A stretch of DNA of 64,000 nucleotides from Phialocephala subalpina (GCA_900073065.1 FJOG01000018.1:676079-740078), one strand, 5' to 3'; counted from the stretch's first letter, positions 35,627-48,223 are shown. Numbers and translations: made by a program. Notes: generated from the sequence alone by a model not told the origin.

Positions 35627-38600
35627 TCATACACTGTCATCATTTCCCACCGCCTCGTACGCCCCCGCACCATCACCACCTCTCCTCCTCGTCGCGCTCA
35701 TAAGTCTCGGCGTCTCATACATAGCCGTATAATCCACGACCTGGCCTCGTAGCATCGCGGTACCGTTTTCCCTCTTGCCAAACACAGGAGCAGGATCACA
35801 CCAGAAATCTTTGCAGTTCCCGATACAGCCATTTGAGAAAGGGTTGCGAGCTGCGCGGGGTCGGTTCTTCCCACCGTAAGCCTCTTTTGCGGTATCGACG
35901 AAGGTGTCGACGCCGAGGATTTTCTTCCATTGTGCAAAGCAGCCTGCTTTATGGTGGGGATGGTGATGGCCTGGTGCATGGGTTGGTGGTAGTGCGGGAT
36001 CTGGCCCTAGGCCTGTGTTTCCGATTTGAGCTCCTGCTCGGGATGTTGTTCCTGTAGTGAGGGCGGATGTGGAGTAACTTCAAGCAGCAGTATAATCTAT
36101 ATGAGAGGACCTGGACGAAGTGAGTGCGACNNNNNNNNNNNNNNNNNNNNNNNNNNNNNNNNNNNNNNNNNNNNNNNNNNNNNNNNNNNNNNNNNNNNNN
36201 NNNNNNNNNNNNNNNNNNNNNNNNNNNNNNNNNNNNNNNNNNNNNNNNNNNNNNNNNNNNNNNNNNNNNNNNNNNNNNNNNNNNNNNNNNNNNNNNNNNN
36301 NNNNNNNNNNNNNNNNNNNNNNNNNNNNNNNNNNNNNNNNNNNNNNNNNNNNNNNNNNNNNNNNNNNNNNNNNNNNNNNNNNNNNNNNNNNNNNNNNNNN
36401 NNNNNNNNNNNNNNNNNNNNNNNNNNNNNNNNNNNNNNNNNNNNNNNNNNNNNNNNNNNNNNNNNNNNNNNNNNNNNNNNNNNNNNNNNNNNNNNNNNNN
36501 NNNNNNNNNNNNNNNNNNNNNNNNNNNNNNNNNNNNNNNNNNNNNNNNNNNNNNNNNNNNNNNNNNNNNNNNNNNNNNNNNNNNNNNNNNNNNNNNNNNN
36601 NNNNNTTCCGATTTGAGCTCCTGCTCGGGATGTTGTTCCTGTAGTGAGGGCGGATGTGATAGCTTCTGAGGCCTTGCTGCCATGACCATGTCCGTGATGT
36701 GCTCCTCGCATGTTCTCCCAGGTCGTCATGGCTCGTGAGATTTGTATCAGTTGGACGAACATTAACATAGTGACCCAGGTCAGCTGCAGTGTAGCCCAGA
36801 TCGTAAGGACTAAAGTATAAGGGTCCGCGTTGACGACTTTGCATAGACCTGGTGCCAGAATATTGCATTCGTCAGGCGCACTTGTGCTCACAATTTCGAA
36901 GTCTGATGAAGGGATTAGCAGGTGTTTCTCGGATGTCATAATTCACTTACAGCCAATGGCTAGCCGGACAAGGATGAAAACACCGATCTCCAAAGAGACC
37001 AGGTACAAGAAGAAGTGGCGATGGTTGTTGATACCGACGCAGTTGTACACCCAAGGGCAGTGGTGGTCATGCTTCGCTACGCAACGATTGCATCTCTTGC
37101 AATGCTTGCTTCTGAGCGGCATTCGCACCATGCAAGGTACGCAAAAGTTCTGGTCGTCGAACTTCCATAAGCTGAGAAGTTCGTCAATCATTTCCTTTTG
37201 CTGCGTCAAGCCACCAAGTTTTGGGACGAAACCAGGTTCGTAAACCATAGTGCAAAAGTAGAAGTATCCACACAAAGTGTAAGCTATCCCAAATGCCAAA
37301 TTACTGATGGGGTACGACGAAAATGTCCCTGATTCATATCAGCAATGGGAAAAGGGGCTGCACGTGAGTTTACTTACAAGGCAGAATAGTCGTCACCCAA
37401 TTTACTCCCACCCAGAACAGCGTTGCTGCAAAAATTCCTGCCAGCCAAGGCTATGTTGATCAATTTCTGTTCATCCATGGAGCCATTGGGACCTACCGTC
37501 TTGTGCATATGTCTCATATCCGATGGAGCATAGTCCATGACCTGCTGAGCTACCCATTGCAATGAGTAGCCAGCAAAAAGAGCAAGCGGTATGCCAGCAT
37601 ACACAACCATATGACTCGCCAAGATGATCATGACCCAGAGAATGAAGAACGGCCATAAAAAGAAGAACTTCGTCATGAACTTCCGCTTGTCCTTCATCAG
37701 CCACGCGGACCCCGGGAACTCGAGATTTCTCGACTTCCCATCCTCATCATATCCACACTCCTTCAAAGCCCGGTGCCATATCCTTTCGGTCTTCATCTCC
37801 TCTGCTGTAATGGCTGGTGTCTTTCCGGTCGACGTTTCCGCGAATCTGTCGGCCCCGTACTCCAACAACTTCTGCATACAGCCTTGGGAACCTTTCACCA
37901 ACGCCCAGTGTAATGCAGTGAATCCCGTCTCATCCGTAGCGTGTACATCTGCTCCCCATCTCAAGAATAGGTCCACGCATGTCGGGAATCCCTTATACGC
38001 CGCCCACATGAGAGCAGTATGTCCATGACTATCCGGAACGTCGACATTGATCCCTTGATGTAATAATAGTACCAGCAGAAAGATGTTGCCTTCGAATGTA
38101 GCCAAGTGAAGGATATTATAGCCCTGAACATCGGTAACCAGAGGATCCGCGCCGTGCTGCAGTAACAAGTTGACCGTGTAATAATGACATCTCTGCGCAG
38201 CCCACATAGCAGGTGTAGCCACCGACTCTCCTCCCTTCTTATTCACATCCGCGCCCTCCTTCAGCAGAAACTGACACATCCCATACTGATTATTGATAGC
38301 AGCCCACTACAAAAAGGAGGTGTCAGCATTCATCCATCCCTCACTTTCACAAAGCCAAAACATACATGTAACGGCGTAATCCCCTCATGATCGCAATAAC
38401 TCGCATCAAACTTCCCACTCTCAAACAACTTCTCCATGCTCTGTATATCCCCCAACCGCGCCAGCTGCATAATATCTTCTTCCGGGCTCGTTTCCGCATC
38501 ATTCTGATGCATGCTCGCTAACTCTACATTCTCCTCATCGCTCAGCTTCGGCGCCGCGGCCGTAGTCTTCCCATTTGGTCCCATTGGGGGATTGTGTTGT

Positions 38601-38641
38601 GCTGAACCGTTGGCAGAAGATTTGGTATCGGCATGAGACAT
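35627..38641 (-). CDS. AKR1: Ankyrin-repeat DHHC palmitoyltransferase Akr1 (contains assembly gap)
   Basis: S-acyltransferase of Golgi/endosome membranes that palmitoylates cytosolic proteins. Minus-strand exons: 38641-38366, 38306-37497, 37450-37378, 37328-36951 and 36902-35627, the last one interrupted by the gap. Residues 1-90 are acidic and polar. About six ankyrin repeats follow ([60 protein letters not shown]), then membrane spans, then the Cys-rich domain ending [13 protein letters not shown] (catalytic Cys near residue 477) and two more spans. The C-terminus has [18 protein letters not shown], typical of Akr1. A 53-bp sequence is repeated on both sides of the gap. Collapsing 36072-36658 keeps the frame and yields 741 residues ending at TGA, a normal length for the family, so the gene is probably intact in reality. 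It is divergent from SRP receptor beta. Confidence 0.93.
36131..36605. other. Assembly gap (475 N)
   Basis: A run of N inside the last exon of AKR1, flanked by a 53-bp direct duplication (36019-36071 and 36606-36658). The 59 bases 36072-36130 between left copy and gap do not fit the AKR1 reading frame. Confidence 0.98.
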
Positions 38642-38978
38642 TTCGCGATCGGGTCCTCTCTCCTTCTTCAGCTCGGGATAGCGAGGGAAAGAGCAATGCT
38701 TGGTAACCTTATTTCGTAATGTCGTTAGATATCGTTTGATGATAGAGGCATAACAGATTAAAGGAGAGGATTTGTAAGATGAGACGAGGATGGGAGTTGT
38801 GGTTCTTCCCAGCCAACAATTTGCCTTGAGCGTCGTGAGAGCGAGGCTGAGCAAAAGTTGGCTAGGGTCCTCAATCGGGCGATCTTTCGGTTGCAGACCA
38901 GCCTTGCATGGTGGTATTTCTTGGATCTCTTCAGCCTTTGCGATACAGTACTTGACCCCATCACGAAGTCCAGTGAAA
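38642..38978. promoter_or_regulatory. Bidirectional promoter region AKR1 / SRP receptor beta
   Basis: 337 bp between two divergent start codons. Both genes act in the secretory pathway. No specific factor site was identified. Confidence 0.5.
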
Positions 38979-39897
38979 ATGTCGACATTACAGGATTGGG
39001 CGCATGCCCTTATGAACCCATCGCCGGTTGGCCTTATAATTGCGCTGATTCTCGTCCTGACGATACCTATCTTTCTCCACTCTGTAGTCTTCAAAGCCAG
39101 CGGACTCACCACTTTGCCTTCTATCCTACTTCTCGGCCCCAGTGGTTCGGGAAAGACTTCGCTTCTCACACTTGTAGGTTTTTCAATTCACTATAATTGG
39201 GGCAGACATGCTGACAGTTACAAAGTTCGAACGCGGCACCCCAGCCTCAACCCATACCTCCCAAACCCCCCTCTCAGTCGAATGTTCCCTCCCCGTCGGC
39301 ACAACCGCGCACTCAGACCAATACCGCTCTGCCCACGACCCCTCATCTCTCACCCACAAGAAATTCCTCTTAATCGATACACCAGGTCACGGCAAGCTAC
39401 GACATCATGCCCAGGCCTCTATCACCAATCCCCAAAACTTGAAAGGCGTTATCTTTTTGGTGGATGCAGCGACTCTATCAGCTGGAGATGAGGGATTAAG
39501 GCATATAGCTGATTATCTACACGATATCCTCTTGATATTGCAGAAGAGAGCAACAGGGTCAAAAGCAGCGAAGGCGCTGAAGGAGATTCCCGTTCTGATC
39601 GCTGCCAACAAAATGGATCTTTTCACAGCGTTACCAGCTGCGTTGGTGAAATCAAGTTTGGAGAATGAGATCACGAAGGTTAGAGAGTCGAGGAGTAAGG
39701 GATTACTGGATAGTGGGATAGGCATGGAGGATGGGAATGAGGAGAATGATGATTGGTTGGGGGAGATGGGGAGTAGGGAGTTTAGGTTTAAGCAGATGGA
39801 GGAGTTTGATGTTAGTGTTGAGGTATCAGGAGGTAATGTGGCGGGAGAGGAGTCGAAGGTTGATAAGTGGTGGCAGTGGATTGCTGAGAGGTTGTGA
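38979..39897 (+). CDS. SRP102: Signal recognition particle receptor subunit beta
   Basis: Small membrane-anchored GTPase that holds the SRP receptor alpha subunit at the ER. Exons are 38979-39173 and 39226-39897, 288 residues. The acceptor at 39225 was chosen because it restores LLTLFERG, the conserved sequence after the P-loop; the nearer AG at 39217 breaks the frame. One N-terminal membrane span (GLIIALILVLTIPIFLHSVV) is followed by the G domain: P-loop GPSGSGKTS, switch-II element DTPGHGKLR, and NKMD as the guanine-specificity motif. A branch site CTGAC lies upstream of the acceptor. The C-terminal part has an acidic insert and ends in WWQWIAERL, which resembles the end of other members. 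The gene is divergent from AKR1. Confidence 0.93.
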
Positions 39898-40836
39898 GGT
39901 CTGATAGGGAGAGGAATAATAAACTAATATCTACAACATGTGCGTGTGTTCTGGTGCTTCATGGCGTTTGCGGGAGTACTTGAATCCGTGGTTTGCGTTG
40001 TTGAGTCTGGTAGTAATGATTCTTGGCGTCGAGTTGCGTTGCTGAAGTGTGCCAGTCAGCCTGCCAAATTGAAGCGGAGAATGTCTGTCTGGTCTTCACT
40101 AGTGTCTTTACACAACTCGACTTCAAATTGTTTATCCAGACGCGAGACAGCGAGGCAATATTGAACTGTGTAGTAAACCTCAAGGGTTTGTCACATACAA
40201 TCGAAGTCAAGCTTGTCCGAATAGGTTTTGGTCATCGCAAAGTCCAATTAGGCATGGATACCCGCCTTCTCGATTTCAAGGTGTAACTCTACAAAGTTGT
40301 ATTTACAATGTAAATATTAAGGGCTAGCGGCATGTGATAGGCATGGCGATTGTCTGACTTCTCTCCACCAAGGTGGAACTGTTCTAAGTTCCAACATGGT
40401 CTGGAGAACTGGAAGTAGGTATTGAAAGTAGTCATTGTCCGGCTTTTTGTTTCGCAAGTGAAGCTGTTCAAAGTCATGGTTATCACTAGGACTTTGAGAG
40501 TAGGTGGCATGCTTGGAATGGCCGTGGATAATGTGAGAAGCATTGCTACATTTGGGACTTTGAAGATTGCGGCTTTCTAGGTCAAGAGCCTGAATGGATC
40601 CGATGAAGTTGAAAACGGAACACGAAAGGGACAGGAAGAATTTCTTCTTGAGATGACCATGCTGATCAAATTCAATTCTAATTCAAGACTGCAAATCAGC
40701 AGTTAAGTGCTCGTGCTCGCACACTCTACTTTATCCCGCCCAACCCCACCCAAGATACCATGTAGTTGTTGAATCTACCCACACCCAGAAACGCCTTGCC
40801 AAATCACCAATCTCGCTATGCATCCAAATCAACTCC
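39898..40836. other. Convergent intergenic region
   Basis: 3' flanks of SRP102 (+) and the cystathionine beta-synthase gene (-). No gene supported. Confidence 0.5.
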
Positions 40837-42502
40837 CTAAACTTTCGTCTGCTTGACCATCCAAGAAAGCAAATCAACCTTTGTCACCACCGCAACCGGT
40901 TTCGGCAACCCATCACTGTCCACGCCTCCCTTCTCAGTAACAATAGCCGCACTATTCCACTCAAAGAATTTGCTGAGAGCAGAAAGAGGAGTATCCATCG
41001 TGATCTCGACAAATTTCCTCTTAGGAATCTTTTGCACTTTGCCTTCAGATCCGTTGGCGAGACCATTGGTCTTGGGTGGTTCGGATAGGCTGCTGATGTC
41101 TTTGGGATCGGTAACGACTTCGGGAATGGACGAGAAGTCGAACATTACGTCTGAAACAGGGCTCTTGCCTGTTGCTCGGCCGCGGCTGATCCAGCTCAGG
41201 AGGTTACCGAGTGTGACGAGACCGACGAGCTTGCTGCCTGCTGCCGCGAGGACGGGGAGTTGGTCGAAACCTTTCTCTCGCATGGTCTCGACTGCTTCGG
41301 AGCATGCTGTGTTGGCTAAGACAGTGGTGACGGGCTTCAGTCTCAGCGAGCGGATGGTGGCGCCGTGGTATGGGTCCTTCTTTGCTGAAGCTGAAGCGAG
41401 GATAGGGGATGGTGGGGAAGTAGTTGGTGGTGTGGGAGGAAGCAAGTCGTTTGCTGCTAGCCAGTCGTCGTCTGCGAATTTGCTCAAGTAGCTTCTGATG
41501 CTGTCTGGCAAGATAACAACCACGATATCTCCCTTTCCTAGACCAAGCTCCTTCACACCTTTTACCATCGCTGCGATGGCACTTCCACTGCTTCCTCCGA
41601 CCAAAAGTCCCTCCTCGGCAATCAATCGTCTGGCATAGGCGAATGATTCTCGGTCATCGGTTTTGTACCATACATCCACTGACTTTCTGTCCAAAACATC
41701 TGGAATGAAATCGTAGCCAATTCCCTCAACCTTGTATGCCTCGTTTGCATGCTCTTGGTTCAGGCTCTCTGGCAATGCAAGAATGGATCCAAATGGATCG
41801 GCCGCAATGACCTTGACGTCTGGGTTATGCTTCTTCAATCCTCTCGACAAGCCTGTAATAGTTCCTCCAGTTCCTGCACCTGCAACAATAGCCTTGATCT
41901 TTCCTGCAGTTTGCTCCCAGATCTCTTGAGCAGTGCCGTATTCGTGAGCGAGTGGGTTGTCCTTATTTGCGTACTGATCTAAAATGTGCGAATTCGGGAT
42001 CTCCTTCTGCAGACGTTTCGCAACCCCGATGTGGGATTCTGGGGCGTCCCATGCGGCTTGTGTGGGCGTTCGAATGATCGTTGCCCCAAGTGCTCGAAGG
42101 ACTGCAACTTTCTCAGGTGACATTTTCTCAGGGAGGGTGATAATCGTCTTGTAGCCCTTGATTGCACCAACCAATGCCAAACCAATGCCGCTGCATATTA
42201 TTAGTATCTGAAAAAAAGAAGAGACTCTGTGGGAGTACGTACGTATTTCCACTCGTGGGCTCAATGAGAGTGTCTCCTGGCTTTATTCTTCCCGACTTCT
42301 CAGCCTCCTCAATCATCCGCAAGGCAATGCGGTCCTTGACACTTCCACCTGCATTGAACAGCTCTACCTTGGCATAGACTTCAGCCTCGATACCCAGACT
42401 TTGTGGGATCTTGTTCAGACGAACAAGAGGGGTATTGCCAATCAGCTCGGTGGCAGACTGTGCCATGACTGGCGGAACAGCAGGCTTGCTTATGGTTGAC
42501 AT
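40837..42502 (-). CDS. CYS4: Cystathionine beta-synthase
   Basis: PLP enzyme joining serine and homocysteine to cystathionine in transsulfuration, cytosolic. Minus-strand exons 42502-42243 and 42190-40837 give 537 residues. The catalytic core begins [15 protein letters not shown]. The PLP lysine is Lys56 in [13 protein letters not shown]. The substrate loop is PTSGNTGIGLA, joined across the intron, and the phosphate-binding loop is [10 protein letters not shown]. Near residue 290, GGSSGSA completes the cofactor site. A variable linker rich in Pro, Ser and Thr is followed by two CBS domains (around [20 protein letters not shown] and [16 protein letters not shown]), which regulate the enzyme. 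As in other fungal enzymes there is no N-terminal heme-binding extension. The start is the first ATG and fits the family. A CACGTGA box lies about 205 bp upstream. Confidence 0.96.
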
Positions 42503-43069
42503 ATTTTGTATGTGTTGGATTTATTGTACGAAATAGTTTCGAGGGGCTTCTCAAATATATGACAATGTGGTACAAGGAGAACGCAAAATACTGTACCTGT
42601 GGCGCGATACTCGAAAGGTATTACCAAAGAATTTGAAGGTTCTTTCAGCCCGCTGCTAGCCGTACGAGGTGGTGGGGAGACCAAAATCTTGTTATCCAAG
42701 GGCTTGCACGTGATGATAAGAATTCCAATAGACTTTGGATGAAATTGAAGACCTCAATTTGAAGGTTTCGTCTGGAAGTTAGTAGGGCGGTTGTGAATTG
42801 ATTGTGTGTAGCAGTCATAATTTTGTAAGAAGAGTCTTGTACCAGCTGGATCTTTCCGAGAGCGTCGTATTTCGCAGGCTTCCAAGTTGGTGACTGCCGC
42901 CGCCAATCGTCGCTTCTAATTTAAGCTCTTGCATCAAGGAACGCCTCTCGATTTCAAGATCCGGTTCCTGACCAACATTGAAATCCAACCTCACCATACA
43001 CCATTCTCGCAACCGATTTTGCATTTTCGCACAAGTCACTCGTTTTGCAGATAGCAACATAAGTCCGCC
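42503..43069. promoter_or_regulatory. Bidirectional promoter region CYS4 / KRE9-like
   Basis: 567 bp between divergent start codons. It contains CACGTGA at 42707-42713, the core bound by Cbf1-type bHLH factors, which control sulfur amino acid genes in yeasts. Function here is inferred. Confidence 0.5.
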
Positions 43070-43944
43070 ATGCGTCTTTCGAGCAACCTCCTTTTTCTCG
43101 TGGCCTCTGCGCCCCTGGCCTTCGCATATCCTGAGTTCACAGTTCCTGCTGCAGGTGCATCAGTACCAGGTGGGACAGCATTTTCCGTCACCTGGAAGGA
43201 TTCTGGAGATGCGCCAGCGCTGGCAGATCTCACGACGTACACGCTGTTCCTGTTCTCAGGCTCGAATGCCTCACCTCAACAACTGTACTCTTTGTCTGCA
43301 GGGACCATAGCCACAGCGAGCACTGTGAGCGTCACAGTACCAGTAGGCACTGGTGGAACTGGCACAAATGCATAGTAGGTGCTATGAGCTAGCAGATTGA
43401 GGTCCAAGTACTGACTGTGAACCAGCTTCCTAGGAATGTTATCGGTGGCATCTGCAGGAGGAACAATCTGGACATATTCGAGCCGCTTCACAATGACTGG
43501 AATGACTGGTTCCTTCTCGGCGGCTGTCGCTGCAGCAAACCTACAAGTCACTGGTACCACTGGTCCCGACCCAGTCAATGCTGTCGCCGATGCTGGCACC
43601 GGCGCGACATCATCGGCAGCAGGTGCTTGGGGAACACCATATAACTTGCAGACTGGACTCACGAAATACGCCCCTATGCAGCCAGTCCCTCCAACGGCAA
43701 TCACTGCCACGAACACATCGCCTCTTTGGCCAACCTCCTCTGTCTCCTTGGCTACGACTTTCTTGCCAATTCCTAGCCAGGTGACTACGCTCACTCAAGC
43801 TAATACCTTTAGCGTTTCGAGTCACGCAAACACGGTATGTTTCCCAGCTCTTGTTGACTTTCTGATACTGACATACAACAGGCTGCTGCAGCATCATCTC
43901 CTACAAACGACATGCAGCGATTCCTTAACAGATGGAAGGACTAA
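43070..43944 (+). CDS. KRE9/KNH1-type cell wall glycoprotein
   Basis: Secreted protein needed for beta-1,6-glucan assembly in characterised relatives. Exons are 43070-43374, 43426-43834 and 43882-43944, 258 residues. The signal peptide MRLSSNLLFLVASAPLAFA is followed by YPEFTVPAAGASVPGGTAFS, the typical start of the N-terminal Ig-like KRE9 domain. Then come WKDSGDAP and the S/T-rich middle part with GGTIWTYSSRFTMTGMTG. The last small exon gives DMQRFLNRWKD, which matches the conserved end of KRE9 proteins and supports the third exon. Introns begin GTAGGT and GTATGT; the second has a CTGAC branch site. No GPI signal is seen. It shares its upstream region with CYS4. Confidence 0.88.
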
Positions 43945-45780
43945 TCGATTGGATAATGAGACGGCTAACTTTGGGCATATACGAAACTAGAGATGTACAT
44001 TTTGAATAAGGATAGGTCGGTGTTCCGGTGTTGGAGGAATAAACTGGGTATTGAATCAACCTTTTGTACAGGTACGAAAACGAACAATTATACCACAAAT
44101 TGAGAATTAACAAATGGCCCATTCCAAGTGGGAGCAACATTTATTATATGGCCGTTCAAGCGAATTGCCAAGATCGTATTTTGGTTTTCTACATCCCGTA
44201 AGGTATGCAAATCGAATCCTTCTCGGAACATTTTCTACGCATTCAATCAAGAAGAACCAATCGCGATACCAAGTGACCGAAGTCTGGGGAGATGTTACTG
44301 GTACTACGCCTCTTTCCTGCTTAAGTTTGGTGACCATGCTTATGAGATGGCTGCCTCTTTGGGCTTGCTCTCGTGGTGGGGTCACATTCTTGACGATGTG
44401 GCTGGCCTCGGCTCCGAAATCCTTCACGCACTATGAGGCTCATCACTCGAAGGACAAGCTTCGAGTCGGGTCAAGAACAAGGTGAAGACCATCTACTCGT
44501 GCGTTGAGTTGAAGTAACAAGGTCGTTTCATATTGCAGTTACCTCCCTCCAAATTTGAGCTTTTGGAATTAAGTTTTCATCCCAAGTATCTCAAGTTTAT
44601 TTGATCTCAGGTACAGGCATACATAATCCTATAGTCAGAAACCATAGAGAGCGTTCTAGGCTCATGTAGGATTGCTATGCCTCATTTGTCGGATATGCCA
44701 AGGGATCAACACTTACAAGAGGCAAGAGTTTGCGAGCTCGTTCAATAGGGCAGAGATGTCTTGAAGTAAGTCGATTGTCTGAGCTCCCTCCTTTGGCTAC
44801 GACAGGCGACCATGCTTTAAAGTTGACCACTGTGTCAGTATTCATTCATCTTGTCGTCACAAGAGATTCTATCCCTTCTACGTACACGTCTCAAGCAGCG
44901 CGGCCAAAGTCTCTCCCTGAGTGCAATATGTATACGTAGTCGCGAGTCACCAGATCGTCATCTACGAGATTCGGATGCCTGCTAGCTTCCTCAATTCATA
45001 CAGACATCGTGTTCTCCAACTGCGTATTGTTCTTGTAACTATACTTGGGTCTATGTCACTAAGCGCTCGTAGCAGCTTCCAGACTTAGACACTAATGTCT
45101 TAAAATATCTACGGGGCAAGATATTCGAACAAATCGAGGACTATTGGCTGGGACGCTCTTGAAATAGAGAGGTTGAGCATACCAAAATTGCTTTTACATG
45201 CAAGCCTTGTTGCACAGCTCTCAGCAGCTTCAAGATGACTTGACATTTGGCAGAGTAGCGAAAGTTGAAGTGGCAATTCGCAACAAAAAGGGTCTGTTGT
45301 TAGATTCCAGACGGTATCACAACCAAGAACCTGGCCTCGAAAGACATTTCATACCCAGTCGGAAGCTCTGCTGAAGCAAATTGAGGCTCAAATGCATTTC
45401 GCATTCGATGTACAAGGACAGACCCGACACGCCGCTTCTGCACCTACAATATCTTCGTTCTATCGAGTTCGTTCCTCACACTTTATTAAGTTCCTTTAGC
45501 CTAATATCTTCAGCACTACCCAATAACTGACCAAGAAAATCAATCATAATTCATCCCATCACAAACATTCACGTATCTCGGCGCCGACATCCAGTTCCAC
45601 CCCGTGAAATAAAAACTTAATCAAGTCCCATTCGCGTGCCCGTAACGTGATCCAATCATCATCTCTCCATCGTCTTCGGCATCTCTCGCACTCGGCTCGG
45701 CTGGAACACATCACCTCACATCAACCGCCCGCATCTCGCAAACTTAACAAAACGAACAGTGCGTTTCACCAAGACAAATA
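43945..45780. other. Intergenic, no gene recognised
   Basis: Frames at 44107-44485 on both strands overlap each other and lack family features. No RNA gene recognised. Confidence 0.45.
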
Positions 45781-45798
45781 ACAATTAGCGAAGCCGTA

Positions 45799-46663
45799 TT
45801 GATATCCAATTCGATTCTCGCTCTCGGAGCGAGAGGAAATGTCGAAATGCAACAAACTCAAACGCTGAAGAAGAGTGCGAGTAAAGTGAGTCATGCTATC
45901 AAAAATCTTCGGATGAACGCGTGGAGATTACTCACTTCCAATTCGGTCCTCGCTCTCGGGAACGCATCACCTCCCCCGAGGCTCCTCGTGTGCATCAAAA
46001 CATAAAAAGTCAATTTATTATAGACCACAATGCGAGCATTAGGGCGAGGAAGACTAGAGTCTCATGATGACCCGATTCGGATCTTGCTCTCGGGAAAGAA
46101 CCATTTTGTCGAATTGTAACAGAGTCCCGAGATCAAAAGAGACTGGATGATCATACGCAGAACCGCCGTTTCGGATCTCGCTCTCGCTTTTGTAGACTTG
46201 CAACAAAGTCGAAAAGGACAATTTCTTATGCTTATGAATCCGAACTTAAGTTAGAGCGATCTCTTCAATCTATCTACGTCTCGCTCTCGGGAACGAGGAG
46301 ATTGTCGAAGTGCAACAAAATCTCAAAAGTCATTTCTCTCTGGGATGAGAATGCGAGGTCGGCGACAAAGGGCTTTGTGGCGTGATTAGAATTAGAGTCG
46401 AAGCCATATTGATATCCAATTCGCGGCTCGCGTTCGGGAAAGTTGGAATTTGAGATGTGCAACAGAGTTGAAAAGAACGGCTTCTTGTGGATGTTAGTTC
46501 GATAGTGATTGGACACGTTGATGCGAGGTGATCAGTAAGTCAGTATGTTGATGAGTGATGAGTGATGGTGATTAGTTAGAGTGGAGCTTGAGCCGTATTG
46601 CCATCCAATTCGAACCTCGCGTTCGGGAAAGAGGGCATTTGTCGATTTGCAACAAATGTTGAT
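45799..46663. repeat. Seven-copy irregular direct repeat, core about 60-65 bp
   Basis: Degenerate copies at about 45799-45865, 45932-45985, 46064-46140, 46160-46218, 46267-46332, 46409-46476 and 46597-46663. Each has a box close to ccaattcg, then tcgctctcgggaa(a/c)ga, then a tail close to ttgtcgaattgcaacaaa. They are all in the same orientation with unrelated spacers, start-to-start about 95-190 bp. Copy 2 lacks the tail. Copy 1 can form the stem tctcgct/agcgaga. No continuous open frame covers the array. Confidence 0.8.
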
Positions 46664-46940
46664 ATTAAGCAATGAGTGCGAGGCTGAAGGCTGGACCATG
46701 GATCATATGAGATGATTGATGAGGAGAGAATGCGAGGTCTAGATCAGACTAGATCGTTCCGGACTGGGGTTGTATGGGGTGCAGGAATACGATTCGCGAG
46801 GAAGATCATGCATGATGCTGCGAGCCAAGTGTCAGATGTTTATTTTGAAGTCCTCGCTGTGCTTTTTGGTTACTATGATATCAAGGCAAAGAGACCCTTT
46901 CAATCCTTTCTCTCAAGTTCATCACCTTCTTCGAACCAGA

Positions 46941-48223
46941 TCACAACCTAGGTTTAGTATCATCATATCCTGTCTTCCCCTGCACAACCCCATAAGCACC
47001 CCCGTTCTTCCCAAACATGTTCTTCAGATCCCTCGCCAACAGCTCAGGCTTCTCGGTAGCAAAGAAATGACCCCCAGACTCGTTGTCAGACTCATAAACC
47101 ACCGGACCAAGTGTCCTGCACCAAGTCTTGGGATAAACGCCCAACTCCTTCGGATTGAAAGCCATCCCCAACTTCACCCCCGGAATCCAGCTCGCAGTAT
47201 CAGCCTGAGTGATCTTGCCTGGTCCAGGTTTGGTGTGAGTGACTTCGTAATAGATACGATGGGCGGCTCCGGGACCCATGCGACTGAATTGGTATATGGA
47301 TATCCAGGTGAAGATCTCGTCGTCGGTCCATGGGTAGGAGTCCGTCCAATCGTGGAGTTTTTCGTAGATCCAAGCAAGCAGGGCGACGGGAGAATCGTTG
47401 AGGGCGTAGGCGAGAGTTTGTGGCTTCGTGCTCTGCTCCAGGTTATATCCTCTGCCTTCCTTCGCGAACCATTCGGTTCTCTCAAACCCCTTCTTGTCTT
47501 TCTCTGTGTATGGCGTAATGGCATGTTGGAGAGCCAAGATAGGGTTCTTGGACCAAGTAGGAGGATTGGCGCGGATCATGTTGATGTGGCTAGCTTTGCA
47601 GTGTTGAGGGTAGAGCTTCCCGATTGCTCGAGTAACTGTGAATCCCCAGTCTCCGCCTTGAGTGACATATTGATCGTATCCGAGGGAAAGCATGAGCTTG
47701 TGGCAGGTCTCGGCGTATTGGGCTGAGCCGAATCCGCGTTTCGTAGGTCCTTGACTGAACCCGTAGTTGGGGAGAGAGGGAGCGACGATGTGGAAGGCTG
47801 GGCCGTCGGGCTGGGAGAGGAGAGGGAGGATGTGCTGGACTTCGATGAATGATCCAGGCCCTAGGTTTCTTTGTCAAGGAGGCCTTAGCTTGGACGGGGA
47901 GAGGACTTACAGCCGTGGCAGAACAGCAGAGGAATGGCACTCTCGACAGGGCTTTTCTGCCAGACAAAATGGATGTCGAGGTCCCCAAATCCGTCAACAC
48001 TAATGGGAGTATGGTATTGAGGGAGTTTGTTGAGTTTTTGTTCAGCTACTCGCCAATCCCATTCCTGCCAGCCTTTGACAAGACGTTTCAAGTCTGAGAG
48101 AGGAACTCCAAGATCCCAAGCTGACTCGGACAACTCGTCCGGAAACTCTGCGAGGGAGAGCTTGTTCTTGAGGTTGTCGATTTTCTCCTGGGGAACGGAG
48201 ATCTTGAATGGTTGTGGAGCCAT
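46941..48223 (-). CDS. Epoxide hydrolase, microsomal (EPHX1-like) type
   Basis: Alpha/beta hydrolase opening epoxides to diols. Minus-strand exons 48223-47911 and 47860-46941 give 410 residues. The N-terminal EHN domain begins [20 protein letters not shown]. The oxyanion motif HGWPGSFIE is split by the intron (GTAAGT, CCTAG end). The nucleophile Asp lies in [12 protein letters not shown]. The His is in [17 protein letters not shown] near the C-terminus, and lid residues are in [18 protein letters not shown]. No signal peptide is predicted from the ATG used; an upstream in-frame ATG at 48334 would add 37 Ser-rich residues. Members detoxify plant or xenobiotic epoxides or act in secondary metabolism. 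Its neighbours give no pathway, and it is 18 kb from the PKS, so a link is not supported. Confidence 0.92.
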
